A stretch of DNA of 64,000 bases from the NCBI RefSeq assembly GCF_016919245.1, contig NZ_JAFEJA010000001.1:2452001-2516000 (forward strand). The letters run 5' to 3'. Source of the DNA: Streptomyces zhihengii (GTDB lineage: Bacteria; Actinomycetota; Actinomycetes; Streptomycetales; Streptomycetaceae). The notes beneath the pieces were generated by a model that was given only the letters and a program-made list of their open reading frames with translations, did not search any database and was not told the DNA's origin. The position numbers were made by a program, and so were the translations under genes. Positions 1 to 9,509 of the stretch are shown here, piece by piece. The first letter of the stretch is position 1. Each line of letters begins with the position of its first letter.

Positions 1-32
1 CCACCACCAGCCTGCCTACGGCACCCGGGGCA

Positions 33-81
33 TGCCGGAGCGGCCGGAGCCCCCGCACATCGGGCTCCGGCCGCTCCGGCA
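33..81 (-). terminator. Rho-independent-type hairpin after the aldehyde dehydrogenase gene
   Basis: A near-perfect inverted repeat with about 20 paired bases and a 9-nt loop lies just past the stop codon of the minus-strand dehydrogenase gene. There is no U-tract, which is usual for GC-rich actinomycete terminators. Confidence 0.75.
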
Positions 82-97
82 GTCGGGGTGTCGCGTC

Positions 98-1543
98 CTA
101 CAGCGCCAGGCCGGTGAGGACCAGCACCCGCTCGTAGGTGTAGTCGTCCATCGCGTAGGCGACGCCCTCGCGGCCGACGCCGGACTGCTTGGCGCCGCCG
201 TAGGGCATCTGGTCGGCGCGGTAGGAGGGGACGTCGCCGATGATCACGCCGCCGACCTCCAGGGCGCGGTGGGCCCGGAACGCGGTCTGCAGGTCGTGGG
301 TGAAGACGCCCGCCTGGAGTCCGTACGGGGAGTCGTTGACGGCGGCGAACGCCTCGGCCTCGCCGTCGGCCCTGGCCACGCCGAGGACCGGCCCGAAGAC
401 CTCCTCGCGGGCGAGGGTGGTGCCGGCCGGGAGGTCGGCGAGGACGGTGGGGGCGTAGCTCGCGCCGTCGCGGGTGCCGCCGGTGAGCAGCTTGGCGCCG
501 TCGCGCACGGCCTCGTCGACCCATGCCTCGACGCGCCGGGCGGCGTCCTCGCTGACCAGCGGGCCGACGTCGGTCGCGGCGTCCGACGGGTCGCCGGTGA
601 CCTGGGCCTCGACGGCGGCGACGATCTTCGGGAGCAGGCGGTCGTAGACGCTCGCGTCGGCGATGACCCGCTGCACGGAGATGCAGGACTGGCCGCCCTG
701 GTAGTTGGAGAAGGTGGCGATGCGGCTCGCCGCCCGGTCCAGGTCGTCCTCGCTCGACCAGTCGGCGAGGACGACGGCCGCGCCGTTGCCGCCGAGCTCC
801 AGCGTGCAGTGCTTGCGCGGCACCGAGTCCATGATCGCGTAGCCGACCGGGCCGGAGCCGGTGAAGGAGATGACCGGCAGGCGCTCGTCCTGGACGAGGG
901 CGGGCATGCGGTCGTTGGGGACCGGGAGCACCGACCAGGAGCCGGCGGGCAGCTCGGTCTCGGCCAGCAGCTCGCCCAGGATCAGCGCGGAGATCGGCGT
1001 GGCCGGGGCGGGCTTGAGGATGATCGGGGCGCCGACGGCGATCGCGGGGGCGACCTTGTGGGCGCTGAGGTTCAGCGGGAAGTTGAACGGGGCGATGCCG
1101 AGGACGACGCCCCTGGGGACGCGGCGGGTCAGCGCGAGGCGCCCTTCGCCGCCGGCGTCGGTGTCGAGGCGCTGGGCCTCTCCGCCGTTGAACCGGCGGG
1201 CCTCCTCGGCGGCGAACCGGAAGACGGACACGGCACGGCCGACCTCGCCCCTGGCCCACTTGACGGGCTTGCCGTTCTCCGCCGAGATCAGCAGCGCGAT
1301 CTCCTCGGTGCGCTCCGCGAGCCGCTTCGACACGTGGTCGAGGGCGGCGGCACGCACGTGCGCCGGGGTCGCGGCGAACTCGTCGAGCACGGCGTGCGCG
1401 GCCGCGACGGCCTCCTCGACCTGGGCCTCGGTGGGCACCGAGACGCTGCCGACCAGGCGGCCGTCCCAGGGGGAGGTGACGTCGAAGGCGGTCTCGCCGG
1501 TGGCCTGGCGGCCGGCGAGCCAGAAGGCGTGGGTGGAAGTCAT
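98..1543 (-). CDS. NAD(P)-dependent aldehyde dehydrogenase (semialdehyde dehydrogenase type)
   Basis: This is a 481-residue soluble aldehyde dehydrogenase that should oxidise an aldehyde to its acid with NAD(P)+. The catalytic Cys is C287 (GGQSC) and the general-base Glu is E249 (LELGG); the cofactor-binding segment APFNFPLN is near residue 151. The length is normal for the family. I chose the ATG at 1543 because the longer frame upstream is low-complexity and unlike the family. The gene is near a PucR regulator and gabT, so succinate semialdehyde is a plausible substrate, but the sequence alone does not fix it. A P450 gene lies upstream on the same strand, separated by a hairpin, so this gene probably has its own promoter. 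Confidence 0.85.
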   Translation of the reverse strand: MTSTHAFWLAGRQATGETAFDVTSPWDGRLVGSVSVPTEAQVEEAVAAAHAVLDEFAATPAHVRAAALDHVSKRLAERTEEIALLISAENGKPVKWARGEVGRAVSVFRFAAEEARRFNGGEAQRLDTDAGGEGRLALTRRVPRGVVLGIAPFNFPLNLSAHKVAPAIAVGAPIILKPAPATPISALILGELLAETELPAGSWSVLPVPNDRMPALVQDERLPVISFTGSGPVGYAIMDSVPRKHCTLELGGNGAAVVLADWSSEDDLDRAASRIATFSNYQGGQSCISVQRVIADASVYDRLLPKIVAAVEAQVTGDPSDAATDVGPLVSEDAARRVEAWVDEAVRDGAKLLTGGTRDGASYAPTVLADLPAGTTLAREEVFGPVLGVARADGEAEAFAAVNDSPYGLQAGVFTHDLQTAFRAHRALEVGGVIIGDVPSYRADQMPYGGAKQSGVGREGVAYAMDDYTYERVLVLTGLAL

Positions 1544-1704
1544 GTCGCGGATTCCGGCCCTTCCATGGGGTGGGGAGTGTGCTGTCGCGTCGTTCACTGC
1601 ACACGGTAGGGCCGGGACCGGGCCCGGTCGTTTGTCCGGGGTGGAGTGGTCACGGCCCGGGCCTGGCCCGATTGGCACGTCCGGGGGCGACCGCACGCAC
1701 ACGG

Positions 1705-1744
1705 CGGCGGCCGGTACCGGGGCACACCCCGGTACCGGCCGCCG
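1705..1744 (-). terminator. Strong hairpin terminator after the P450 gene
   Basis: A perfect 18-bp stem with a 4-nt loop starts 9 bases past the P450 stop codon. It should end P450 transcription and separate it from the aldehyde dehydrogenase gene. Confidence 0.8.
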
Positions 1745-1753
1745 CGCGCGGGG

Positions 1754-3163
1754 TCAGCGCCTGCCGAGCAGGGTCCGCCACCAGGAGCGGCGGGGCGCGG
1801 GCGCCGCGACGGGCGGCGGCACCGGCACGACCGGCGCGGTCGCGGGCAGCGGCTGGGCGCGGCCCGGCGCGGCCGCGGGGTCCGCTCCCTCGCCCCGGCG
1901 TCCGACGGACCGGGGGGTGAACTGGGCGGGCAGGTTGTTGAGGCGGCTGGAGATCAGCGACTGGGTGATGCTCAGGTCGGCCTCGGAGACCGCGAGCCGG
2001 AGGTCGGGCAGGCGCGCCATCAGGGTGTCGATGCCCGTGTCGGCGATGGCCCGGCCGATGTCCTGGCCGGGGCACTCGTGGGGACCGCTGCTGAAGGCGA
2101 GGTGGGACCGGTTGCCGTGCACCGGCGCGCCGAGGTCGGGGCGGATCTCGGGGTCGACGTTCCCCGCGGCCAGGCCCAGCATGACCAGGTCGCCGGCCTT
2201 GATCTCCTGCTCGCCGAGCCGGGTGTCCCGGCGGGCCCACCGGGCGGCGCCCACGGCGAGCGGCGGGGCGTCCCACATGACCTGGTCCAGGGCGTCGGGC
2301 AGGGTCATGGTGCCGCCGGACAGGTTCGCGCGGAACCTGCGGTCGGTCAGCAGCATCCGCAGCGTGTTCGCCACGAGGTTGGTGGTGTTCTCGTGGGCGG
2401 CGACGATCGCGTGCCGCAGGTGCTCCATGACCTCTTCGTCGCTGAGCGCCGACTCGTGGGCCAGCAGCCAGCTCGCGAAGTCGTCGGCGGGCTTCTCCTT
2501 GCGGCGCTTGACCAGGTCGGACATGACGGTCAGCACGTACTGGTTGCTCTGGAGCGCGGTCTCGGTGCCCTTGACCATGTCGCGCACGGCCGCGCCGAGC
2601 GGCAGCGCGTCCTCCTCCGGGACGCCGAACTGCCGGGCGAGCACCAGGACGGGCAGCTTCTGCGCGAAGTCCGCGACCAGGTCGGCGCGGCCGGCCTTGG
2701 CGAACTCGTCGACGAGCTGGTCGGTGTAGCGGACGACGTAGCGGCGCACCCCGTGGCGGTTGAACCGGGCCAGGCTGTCCGTCACGGCCGCGCGCAGCCG
2801 GGCGTGCTCCTCGCCGTCCGCGAAGACCAGCAGCGGCTGCCACGCCGTGACGGGCAGCAGCGGCGAATCGGCGGACAGGCGTATGTTCCATATCCGCGAG
2901 TCGCAGGACCACAGCGACGGCGTGCGCATCACCTCCAGGTTCTCCCGGTGGCCGAGCACGAACCAGGCCCGGACGTCGCCGGGGAGGAGCACCGGCGCGA
3001 CCTGGCCGTGCTCCTTGCGGAGGGTCTCGTAGAGGGCGTACGGCATGTCCGCCTCGGGCCCGTACATCCGCCGCGGCCCGGCTCCCCCGGCGTGCGCCGG
3101 GCACCCCGGCGGCGGGAGGGTGTCGCCGTAGGGGCCGGCGGGGTCTGACATGGGGGTGGACAC
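1754..3163 (-). CDS. Cytochrome P450, CYP157-like, lacking the K-helix ExxR motif
   Basis: This is a soluble 469-residue P450. The haem-ligand loop FSSGPHECPG is intact with Cys364, and the I-helix oxygen-activation segment AHENTT is at 256-261. The K-helix position that is ExxR in nearly all P450s reads D-Q-V-M-W at 293-297, so both the Glu and the Arg are replaced. The CYP157 family of Streptomyces is known for this loss (S. coelicolor CYP157C1 has EQSLW). After about residue 420 there is a Pro/Ala-rich tail ending in a basic WWRTLLGRR segment, which is longer than typical bacterial P450s. The GTG at 3163 has GGAGG four bases upstream; an ATG 12 codons later is the alternative. No ferredoxin or conservon genes are adjacent. 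The substrate is unknown. Confidence 0.88.
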   Translation of the reverse strand: MSTPMSDPAGPYGDTLPPPGCPAHAGGAGPRRMYGPEADMPYALYETLRKEHGQVAPVLLPGDVRAWFVLGHRENLEVMRTPSLWSCDSRIWNIRLSADSPLLPVTAWQPLLVFADGEEHARLRAAVTDSLARFNRHGVRRYVVRYTDQLVDEFAKAGRADLVADFAQKLPVLVLARQFGVPEEDALPLGAAVRDMVKGTETALQSNQYVLTVMSDLVKRRKEKPADDFASWLLAHESALSDEEVMEHLRHAIVAAHENTTNLVANTLRMLLTDRRFRANLSGGTMTLPDALDQVMWDAPPLAVGAARWARRDTRLGEQEIKAGDLVMLGLAAGNVDPEIRPDLGAPVHGNRSHLAFSSGPHECPGQDIGRAIADTGIDTLMARLPDLRLAVSEADLSITQSLISSRLNNLPAQFTPRSVGRRGEGADPAAAPGRAQPLPATAPVVPVPPPVAAPAPRRSWWRTLLGRR

Positions 3164-3644
3164 GAGGCCTCCAGGAAGCAGCAACGTGGACATCGGCGAT
3201 CGCCTGCCGACCGGGTGGACACCCTCCGGCCGGTCCGTGACCACCGGCCGGCTGCCCGAGGCCCCCGGTACGGGACAAGGGGGTGCCCGCACACGCCGTG
3301 TGCGCGATTCTCGTGCACACGATCGAGAAGCAGGAGCGCCCGCAGCATACCCACCCGCGGCGGCCCCGCGGTGATCGGCACTGTCCCGAACTGCTGCTCC
3401 CGGATGGCCGGTTGTCGACCGCACCGGCGGCGCCGCGGCGGAAATCCCCTACGACGCGCTCCGGTTCGCGTCCGCCCCCGGCGGGGCGCGGGGAACGGCG
3501 GCGGCGCCCGGGTGCCGACGACCGGACGGAGCCCGGCCACCAGCGCGGCACCGTCCACCGCGATCGGCCGGGCCGGCGGCTCGCCGGGGACAGGTGAGCC
3601 GTGCGGCACGGGGTCGACGGGGTCGACGGGGAGCGGGCCCGCTG
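3164..3644. other. Intergenic region upstream of the P450 gene
   Basis: About 480 bases have no convincing gene; the open frames here look like shadows. The region must hold the P450 promoter. Two short dyads lie close together: GCACAC-gcc-GTGTGC at 3289-3303 and TCGTG-ca-CACGA at 3311-3322. They could be operator half-sites. No repeat, tRNA or riboswitch was seen. Confidence 0.5.
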
Positions 3645-5228
3645 TCAGCGGGCGGGGCGGGCGTCCTGGGACGACTTCAGGGCGAGCCAGAGCTCCATCC
3701 GGACGTCCGGGTCGTCGAGGGAGCGGCCCAGGATCTCCTCCACACGGCGCATCCGGTAGCGCAGCGTATGGCGGTGGACGCCGAGATCGGCGGCAGCCGC
3801 GTCCCACTGCCCGTGCCGGGAGAGCCAGGCCCGCAGCGAGGCGACGAGATCGCCGCGGCCGGTCGCGTCGTGCTCGTACAGCCCGCGCAGCATGCCGTCG
3901 GCGAAGGCACGCACGGCGTCGTCGGCGAGCAGCGGCAGCAGGGAACCGGCCGCCAGTTCCTCGTGCTCGACCAGGGTGCGGCCCCGGCGGCGGGCCACCG
4001 ACAGGGCCTGCTCCGCCTGCCGGTACGCCCCGGCCGCGGCCGGGGCTCCGGTGGGCGCGGACAGCCCGGCGACGACGCCGGACTCCTCGGCGTCCGTCTC
4101 CCCCCAGGCATCGGCGCAGTGGGCCGCCACCGCTCCCCCGTCGGCCGCCAGCACCACCAGGCGGCCGTCGAGCTCGGGCACGGCGAGCACCGGTTCCCCG
4201 GACCGCGCCGCGGCCGACTCCAGCGCCTCGGCGAACGCCTGCACCGGCGGCCCGGCGGCGTCGGGGGCGGGCGGCTCTGCGGGCGAAGGCTCGGCGACCA
4301 GCACCCGGAAGGGCGCGTCGAGCAGAGCGCCGTACAGATCGCCGGCGACCGCGCGGGCGATCTCCTCCTGCCCGGCGAACAGCAGCCGCAGCACCGCGGC
4401 GCCCAGCCGCTGCTCGGCGGCCTGGAGCGAGCGCGAGCGGGCGGTGGTCAGGGTGAGCAGGGCGACCGCCGAGTGCACGGCGTAGCGCTCCGCGGTGCCG
4501 AGCGGCGCGCCCGTCCCGACGGCGAGCGCCCCGCGCACCCGCCGTCCGGTGCCCAGCGACTGGAGCTCGACCCGGTCGTCGCCCTCGTCCCCGCCGCCGA
4601 CGACGGCGCTCGCGGGCGCGGTCCGCTCCCGCAGCCGCGCCACGTCGCCGGTGAAGCGCAGGGCCCGCCGCGCCGCCCACTCCGGGGCGGCCGCGACGAC
4701 CGCGCCCGAGGCGTCGTACAGCGCCGCCCAGCCGTCGAGCTGGGTCGCGAGACGGGCCACCACCGCGGCCGGGCCCTCGGCGAGCGCGGCCCGGGTCATC
4801 TCCCGCTGCGCCTCGAACCCCGCCGTCACCGAGCGGTACTGGTCGGCGGCGATGGCCGCCGACACGGCCTTGGAGATCGCCAGGAAGGGAGTGCGGCGGG
4901 GCACGGCGAGCAGCGGCAGGCCCTCCGCCTCGGCCGCCGCCACGAGCGCTTCGGGGATGTCCTCGTAGTAGACGCCGATGCCGAAGCCCAGCCCCACCAC
5001 GCCCGCCCCGACCAGGCGGCGCACATAGCGGCGCATCGCCTCGGCGTCCTCGGCGTCCAGGGTCATGGCGGTGACGAGCAGCAGCTCCCCGCCCTCCATG
5101 TAGGGCACCGGGTCGGCGAGCTCGCTGACGTGGGCCCAGCGCACCGGTGTCTCCAGCCGGTCCTCCCCGGCGCGCACGGTGAGCTTGAGCGCCGAGTGCT
5201 GGACGAGCGAGGCGAGGGTGGGCGGCAT
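3645..5228 (-). CDS. PucR-family transcriptional regulator
   Basis: This 527-residue protein begins with the PucR N-terminal purine-catabolism-like domain (about 10-130, with WAHVSELADP near 31). A central GGDEF-like region follows, and a C-terminal helix-turn-helix (about 460-515) includes AAADLGVHRHTLRYRMRR, the signature of this family. PucR proteins are usually activators of nitrogen-compound catabolism; GabR of Corynebacterium glutamicum, which controls GABA genes, is of this type. The position beside aldehyde dehydrogenase and gabT genes suggests GABA or polyamine control, which is inference. The ATG at 5228 fits the normal family start. Confidence 0.87.
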   Translation of the reverse strand: MPPTLASLVQHSALKLTVRAGEDRLETPVRWAHVSELADPVPYMEGGELLLVTAMTLDAEDAEAMRRYVRRLVGAGVVGLGFGIGVYYEDIPEALVAAAEAEGLPLLAVPRRTPFLAISKAVSAAIAADQYRSVTAGFEAQREMTRAALAEGPAAVVARLATQLDGWAALYDASGAVVAAAPEWAARRALRFTGDVARLRERTAPASAVVGGGDEGDDRVELQSLGTGRRVRGALAVGTGAPLGTAERYAVHSAVALLTLTTARSRSLQAAEQRLGAAVLRLLFAGQEEIARAVAGDLYGALLDAPFRVLVAEPSPAEPPAPDAAGPPVQAFAEALESAAARSGEPVLAVPELDGRLVVLAADGGAVAAHCADAWGETDAEESGVVAGLSAPTGAPAAAGAYRQAEQALSVARRRGRTLVEHEELAAGSLLPLLADDAVRAFADGMLRGLYEHDATGRGDLVASLRAWLSRHGQWDAAAADLGVHRHTLRYRMRRVEEILGRSLDDPDVRMELWLALKSSQDARPAR

Positions 5229-5419
5229 GGGACCTCGTGACCTTCGAGGGGGTGCGCGGGAGCACGCGGATTGCGCCGTCCCGTAGGAACGGCCTCCCCC
5301 GATTCTGCCAGGACGTAGCAGTCGCGGCGTCCGGGCCGGGACGGCGCGCTCGGCGCCGTCGCGCGTCCGCTCCCGGCCCGGCCGGACGGCGCGGTCGGCG
5401 CGTCCGCTCCCGGCCGCGG

Positions 5420-7738
5420 TCAGGTGCGCAGATCCACCAGGAGCGGCGGGGCGTGCTCACCGCCCACGCTGGTCAGCGACAGCACCGCGTGCCCGGCGGG
5501 CACCGCGTGGGCCAGGTCGGACGCGGACCAGCGGGCCCGCTCGACCTCGCGCACGGTGACCGCCTCGGCCGTCGCGGCCCGCCCGGTGACCAGACGGCGC
5601 ATCATGTGCAGCGCCTTGGTCAGCGGCTCGTCGGAGATGATCTGCCGGTTGGTGACGTCCCGCGTCTGCACCCATTCGGTGCCCCAGGTGTCCGCGAACC
5701 GGTTGCCGTCCCAGGGGGCCAGGCCGGCGAAGGCCATCCGGCAGCCGACGGCGCCCAGCAGCGGCCCGCGCAGCGGCTCCGGAACGTCCTCCAGCGAGCG
5801 GAGCGCGAACACCACCCCGGCGTTGGCGGTGCGCAGCCGCTGCACCGAGCGCACGCAGTCGGCGGTGACCGTGTACGAGGCGTCGTCCAGCACCAGGCAG
5901 GCGAAGAGCGACCGGTCGTCGCGGGTGAGGGCGGCGTCCGTGAACTGGGCGAGCACCAGCCGCGCGATGATCCGCGACGCCTCCGCGTGGCCCCGCTCGG
6001 GCAGGTCGACACGGACCCGCAGCGGGTGCTCGATGGCCCTCAGGGAGAACCGGCGCCCGCTTCCGTCCGTGCGGAAGAAGCCGGAGAAGGCGGGCCGGTC
6101 GAGGAAGGCGATCCGCTCGGCGAGCAGGACGCCGATGTCGTCGCCGCGGGTGGACTGGCGCTCGCGGGCGTCGAGTTCGCGCAGTTGCGAGGCCTCCCCC
6201 GCGTCCCGCAGCGCGGTGCGCAGCGCGTCGAGCGCGGCGGGCGCGCCGCCGAGCAGCTCGCGCAGGTCGGGAATGCCGGGGAAGTGGCCGTGGACGCACC
6301 GGTAGGGCCCGATGAGCTGGGCGAGCGCGGTGGCGGCCCGGCGGCTGTCGCCGCCCGGCAGCGTGGCGGCGAGGTCGCCGACGAGCGCCTCGGCGAGTGT
6401 CCGGGCCGCCTCGTCCGGGTCCTCGGCGCCACCGTAGAGGTCGAGGTCGTGGGTGGTGTCCGGGCGGCCGACGGAGACCACGAGGTCGAAGGCGTCGTCG
6501 GGGGCCACCGCGGAGCCCTGGGCGGTCACCGCCACCACGGCGGCCCGGTTGGCGAGCGCCAGCAGGCACAGCGACTCGACCACGGGCCGCACCAGCCGCA
6601 CGCTCTTGCCCGACCCGGAGGGGCCGACGGCCAGCAGCGAGGTGCCGAGCAGCGCGGGCTCCAGGGCGACGCCGGTGGTGCGCCGGGCGTAGGGGTTGCG
6701 CGCGTCGTCGACCGCGGTGCCGATCCTGACCTGGCCGGTGGCCAGGTCGTGGGTGGCCGTGCGCAGCGGGAGGTCGCGCAGCCCGGAGGGGTGGGCGCAG
6801 GCGGCGGGGCCGAGCCTGCGGACGGTGTCGGAGAAGGCGGCGAGCCGCTCGGGCCGGGCGTGGACACCCTGCCAGGCGCGCCGGATCCGGGCGTAGTCCA
6901 CGTCGCCGAGCGCCCCCGAGCGGGTGGCCTCGCCCAGCACCGCGGCCGCATCGGCGAGACCGGCCCGGTGGATCTCGGGCCACTCGGCCGGATCCGACTC
7001 GGGCTCGGGCAGCGGGGCCGCCCCGTCGCGGGCGTCGAGCCGCCGCCGCACCGCGGGCCAGGTGCCCACCCGGCCGACGGCGGCGACGACGGCGGCCACC
7101 AGGAGGACGTAGTAGACGTTGGACACCCAGGTCAGCCAGGACGTGCGCGGCATCTCCCGCCACACCCCGGGCAGCAGCACGAACAGAGGCCACAGCAGCA
7201 CCCCGTACCGCTGCCAGACCTCGCGCCAGTTCCCGACCCGGCCGAAGGCGTGGGCGAGCAGGGCGAGGACGAGGGCGTTGTAGAGGTAGGTCGCGGCGAC
7301 GTACAGCTCGACGTAGGAGCTGGTGGCGGACCGCCAGTCCTCGGGGACGAGCCACAGCATCGGCAGCAGCCACCACTCGTCGACGAAGATCCACCAGCCT
7401 TCGAGGTAGCCGTTCCAGAGCAGCGACCACACCAGCCAGCCGCACAGGTACGCGATGAAGGCGCCGCTGAAGAGCTGGCGTGCCGGGACGAGTTCGGGCG
7501 CCTCCTGGGGGCGCTCCTTGTGTCCGAACCGCCAGATGCCCGGTGCCGCCGCGGGCCGCGGGGTGCGCAGCCACTGGGCGACGGCCGGGCGGGTGAGGGG
7601 GGCGTGGGCGGGGCGCGCGGGGGCGCCGGGGGGCCCGGGCGGGGCCTGGGGCGCGCCGGGTGCCTGCGGCGGCGGGCCGGCCGGGCGCGGCACGGGGTTG
7701 CGTGTGCCGCGCGCGTCGAATGTGCCTTCGGATTCCAT
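5420..7738 (-). CDS. Membrane-anchored TraB/VirD4-like ATPase
   Basis: This 772-residue protein has a Pro-rich cytoplasmic N-terminus (1-65). Several Trp-rich hydrophobic segments follow (about 90-135, 145-165, 178-195 and 205-225), then a large ATPase domain with Walker A GPSGSGKS at 372-379. A Walker B-like CLVLDD lies further on. The layout resembles the VirD4/TraD/FtsK superfamily of DNA- or protein-pumping ATPases. No relaxase, replication or transfer genes are nearby, so this looks like a chromosomal homologue of unknown role, not part of a conjugative element. The ATG at 7738 follows a purine-rich AGGGGG about nine bases upstream. Confidence 0.75.
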   Translation of the reverse strand: MESEGTFDARGTRNPVPRPAGPPPQAPGAPQAPPGPPGAPARPAHAPLTRPAVAQWLRTPRPAAAPGIWRFGHKERPQEAPELVPARQLFSGAFIAYLCGWLVWSLLWNGYLEGWWIFVDEWWLLPMLWLVPEDWRSATSSYVELYVAATYLYNALVLALLAHAFGRVGNWREVWQRYGVLLWPLFVLLPGVWREMPRTSWLTWVSNVYYVLLVAAVVAAVGRVGTWPAVRRRLDARDGAAPLPEPESDPAEWPEIHRAGLADAAAVLGEATRSGALGDVDYARIRRAWQGVHARPERLAAFSDTVRRLGPAACAHPSGLRDLPLRTATHDLATGQVRIGTAVDDARNPYARRTTGVALEPALLGTSLLAVGPSGSGKSVRLVRPVVESLCLLALANRAAVVAVTAQGSAVAPDDAFDLVVSVGRPDTTHDLDLYGGAEDPDEAARTLAEALVGDLAATLPGGDSRRAATALAQLIGPYRCVHGHFPGIPDLRELLGGAPAALDALRTALRDAGEASQLRELDARERQSTRGDDIGVLLAERIAFLDRPAFSGFFRTDGSGRRFSLRAIEHPLRVRVDLPERGHAEASRIIARLVLAQFTDAALTRDDRSLFACLVLDDASYTVTADCVRSVQRLRTANAGVVFALRSLEDVPEPLRGPLLGAVGCRMAFAGLAPWDGNRFADTWGTEWVQTRDVTNRQIISDEPLTKALHMMRRLVTGRAATAEAVTVREVERARWSASDLAHAVPAGHAVLSLTSVGGEHAPPLLVDLRT

Positions 7739-8071
7739 GAACCGCTGCCCCCTGACCAGCCAGGCCCGCTCTCTGTGCACGGCCAATCTAGTGCCCATCG
7801 GCGGGGAGTTCACCGATCTCGGGGGCGGGGGTGGGTCGGCCGGGGTGTGGGGCCCCGCGACGGCCGGGGTGTGCGGCCCCGCGGCGCCCGGTGGTCGCGG
7901 CACGGCCCGCGGCCGTGTCCCACGCGCCGGACGGGCCGAACAGCCCCTTGGCCGTCGCGGACAACGACGCGGACCGCAACACTCCCGATCGGCGCATGCC
8001 CCCGCCCCCTCGGCGCGCCTAGCCTGCGGAGAAAGAGACAAGCGTCCGGATACACCCCCCAGGAGCCCCGC
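7739..8071. other. Divergent intergenic region between the ATPase gene and gabT
   Basis: About 330 bases without a convincing gene contain the back-to-back promoters. Two adjacent 24-bp direct repeats, 22 of 24 identical, lie at 7838-7861 and 7862-7885. The gabT ribosome site AGGAG sits just upstream of 8072. No clear -10/-35 pair was identified. Confidence 0.55.
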
Positions 8072-9406
8072 ATGACCGCTATCCCGCAGGAGCGCCGCGT
8101 CGTCACCGCCATCCCCGGCCCGAAGTCGCAGGAGCTTCAGGCCCGCCGTACGGCCACGGTCGCCGGCGGTGTGGGGTCCGTGCTGCCCGTGTTCACGGCC
8201 CGCGCGGGCGGCGGGATCATCGAGGACGTCGACGGCAACCGGCTGATCGACTTCGGCTCCGGCATCGCCGTGACCTCGGTGGGTGCCTCCGCCGAGGCCG
8301 TCGTGCGCCGCGCCTCCGCGCAGCTCGCCGACTTCACCCACACCTGTTTCATGGTCACCCCCTACGAGGGCTACGTGGAGGTCTGCGAGGCCCTCGCCGA
8401 GCTCACGCCGGGTGACCACGCCAAGAAGTCCGCGCTGTTCAACTCCGGCGCCGAGGCCGTGGAGAACGCGGTCAAGGTGGCGCGTTCGTACACCGGCCGC
8501 CAGGCCGTCGTCGTCTTCGACCACGGCTACCACGGCCGCACCAACCTGACGATGGCGCTCACCGCGAAGAACATGCCGTACAAGCACGGCTTCGGCCCGT
8601 TCGCGCCCGAGGTCTACCGCGTGCCGGTCGCCTACGGCTACCGCTGGCCCACCGGTGCCGAGAACGCCGGCGCCGAGGCGTCCGCGCAGGCCATCGACAT
8701 GATCAGCAAGCAGGTCGGCGCGGAGAACGTCGCCGCGATCATCATCGAGCCGGTCCTCGGCGAGGGCGGCTTCATCGAGCCCGCGAAGGGCTTCCTGCCG
8801 GCGATCGCCGAGTTCGCCAAGGAGAACGGCATCGTCTTCGTCGCCGACGAGATCCAGTCCGGCTTCTGCCGCACCGGCCAGTGGTTCGCCTGCGAGGACG
8901 AGGGCGTCGTCCCCGACCTGATCACCACGGCCAAGGGCATCGCGGGCGGTCTGCCGCTCGCCGCCGTGACCGGCCGCGCCGAGATCATGGACGCCGTGCA
9001 CTCCGGCGGCCTGGGCGGCACCTACGGCGGCAACCCGGTGGCCTGCGCCGGCGCGCTCGGCTCCATCGAGACGATGAAGGAGCTCGACCTCAACGCGAAG
9101 GCCCGGCGCATCGAGGAGGTCATGAAGGGCCGCCTCGCCACGATGCAGGAGAAGTACCCCGCCATCGGCGACATCCGCGGCCGCGGCGCCATGATCGCGA
9201 TCGAGCTGGTGAAGGACCCGGCGACCAAGGAGCCGGACGCGGCGGCGGCCGGCGCGCTGGCCAAGGCGTGCCACGCCGAGGGCCTGCTCGTGCTGACCTG
9301 CGGCACCTACGGCAACGTGCTGCGATTCCTGCCCCCGCTCGTCATCGGCGAGGACCTGCTGAACGAGGGACTGGACATTCTCGAGCAGGCGTTCGCGGGC
9401 GTCTGA
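8072..9406 (+). CDS. gabT: 4-aminobutyrate aminotransferase
   Basis: This 444-residue class III PLP aminotransferase should move the amino group of GABA to 2-oxoglutarate, giving succinate semialdehyde and glutamate. The PLP lysine is K288 in TTAKGIAGG and the PLP-nitrogen aspartate is D259 in VADEIQSG. The FNSGAEAVENA segment (123-133) is typical of GabT. The start has AGGAG about seven bases upstream. Its neighbourhood, with a polyamine importer, aldehyde dehydrogenases and a PucR regulator, supports a role at the exit of polyamine degradation. Other omega-amino acids are possible substrates. Confidence 0.93.
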   Translation: MTAIPQERRVVTAIPGPKSQELQARRTATVAGGVGSVLPVFTARAGGGIIEDVDGNRLIDFGSGIAVTSVGASAEAVVRRASAQLADFTHTCFMVTPYEGYVEVCEALAELTPGDHAKKSALFNSGAEAVENAVKVARSYTGRQAVVVFDHGYHGRTNLTMALTAKNMPYKHGFGPFAPEVYRVPVAYGYRWPTGAENAGAEASAQAIDMISKQVGAENVAAIIIEPVLGEGGFIEPAKGFLPAIAEFAKENGIVFVADEIQSGFCRTGQWFACEDEGVVPDLITTAKGIAGGLPLAAVTGRAEIMDAVHSGGLGGTYGGNPVACAGALGSIETMKELDLNAKARRIEEVMKGRLATMQEKYPAIGDIRGRGAMIAIELVKDPATKEPDAAAAGALAKACHAEGLLVLTCGTYGNVLRFLPPLVIGEDLLNEGLDILEQAFAGV

Positions 9407-9509
9407 CCGGGGACGACGGGGACCGACTGTGAAGAACGTGTGGGGGGCCGATGGCGGGATGGGAATCCGTCTGTCGGTCCCCCCGCGCTCTGCCGTACGG
9501 TCGGTGCAG

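Noticed and set aside
32..1609. Long plus-strand open frame over the aldehyde dehydrogenase gene
   Set aside because: It is a GC-bias shadow of a clear minus-strand gene; the translation is low-complexity and has no domain.
3289..3322. Possible CRISPR-like or regulatory repeat upstream of the P450
   Set aside because: Only two short unrelated dyads; no regular repeat-spacer pattern.
5237..8071. Very long plus-strand frame running into gabT
   Set aside because: Only the part from 8072 matches a protein family; the rest mirrors the minus-strand ATPase gene.
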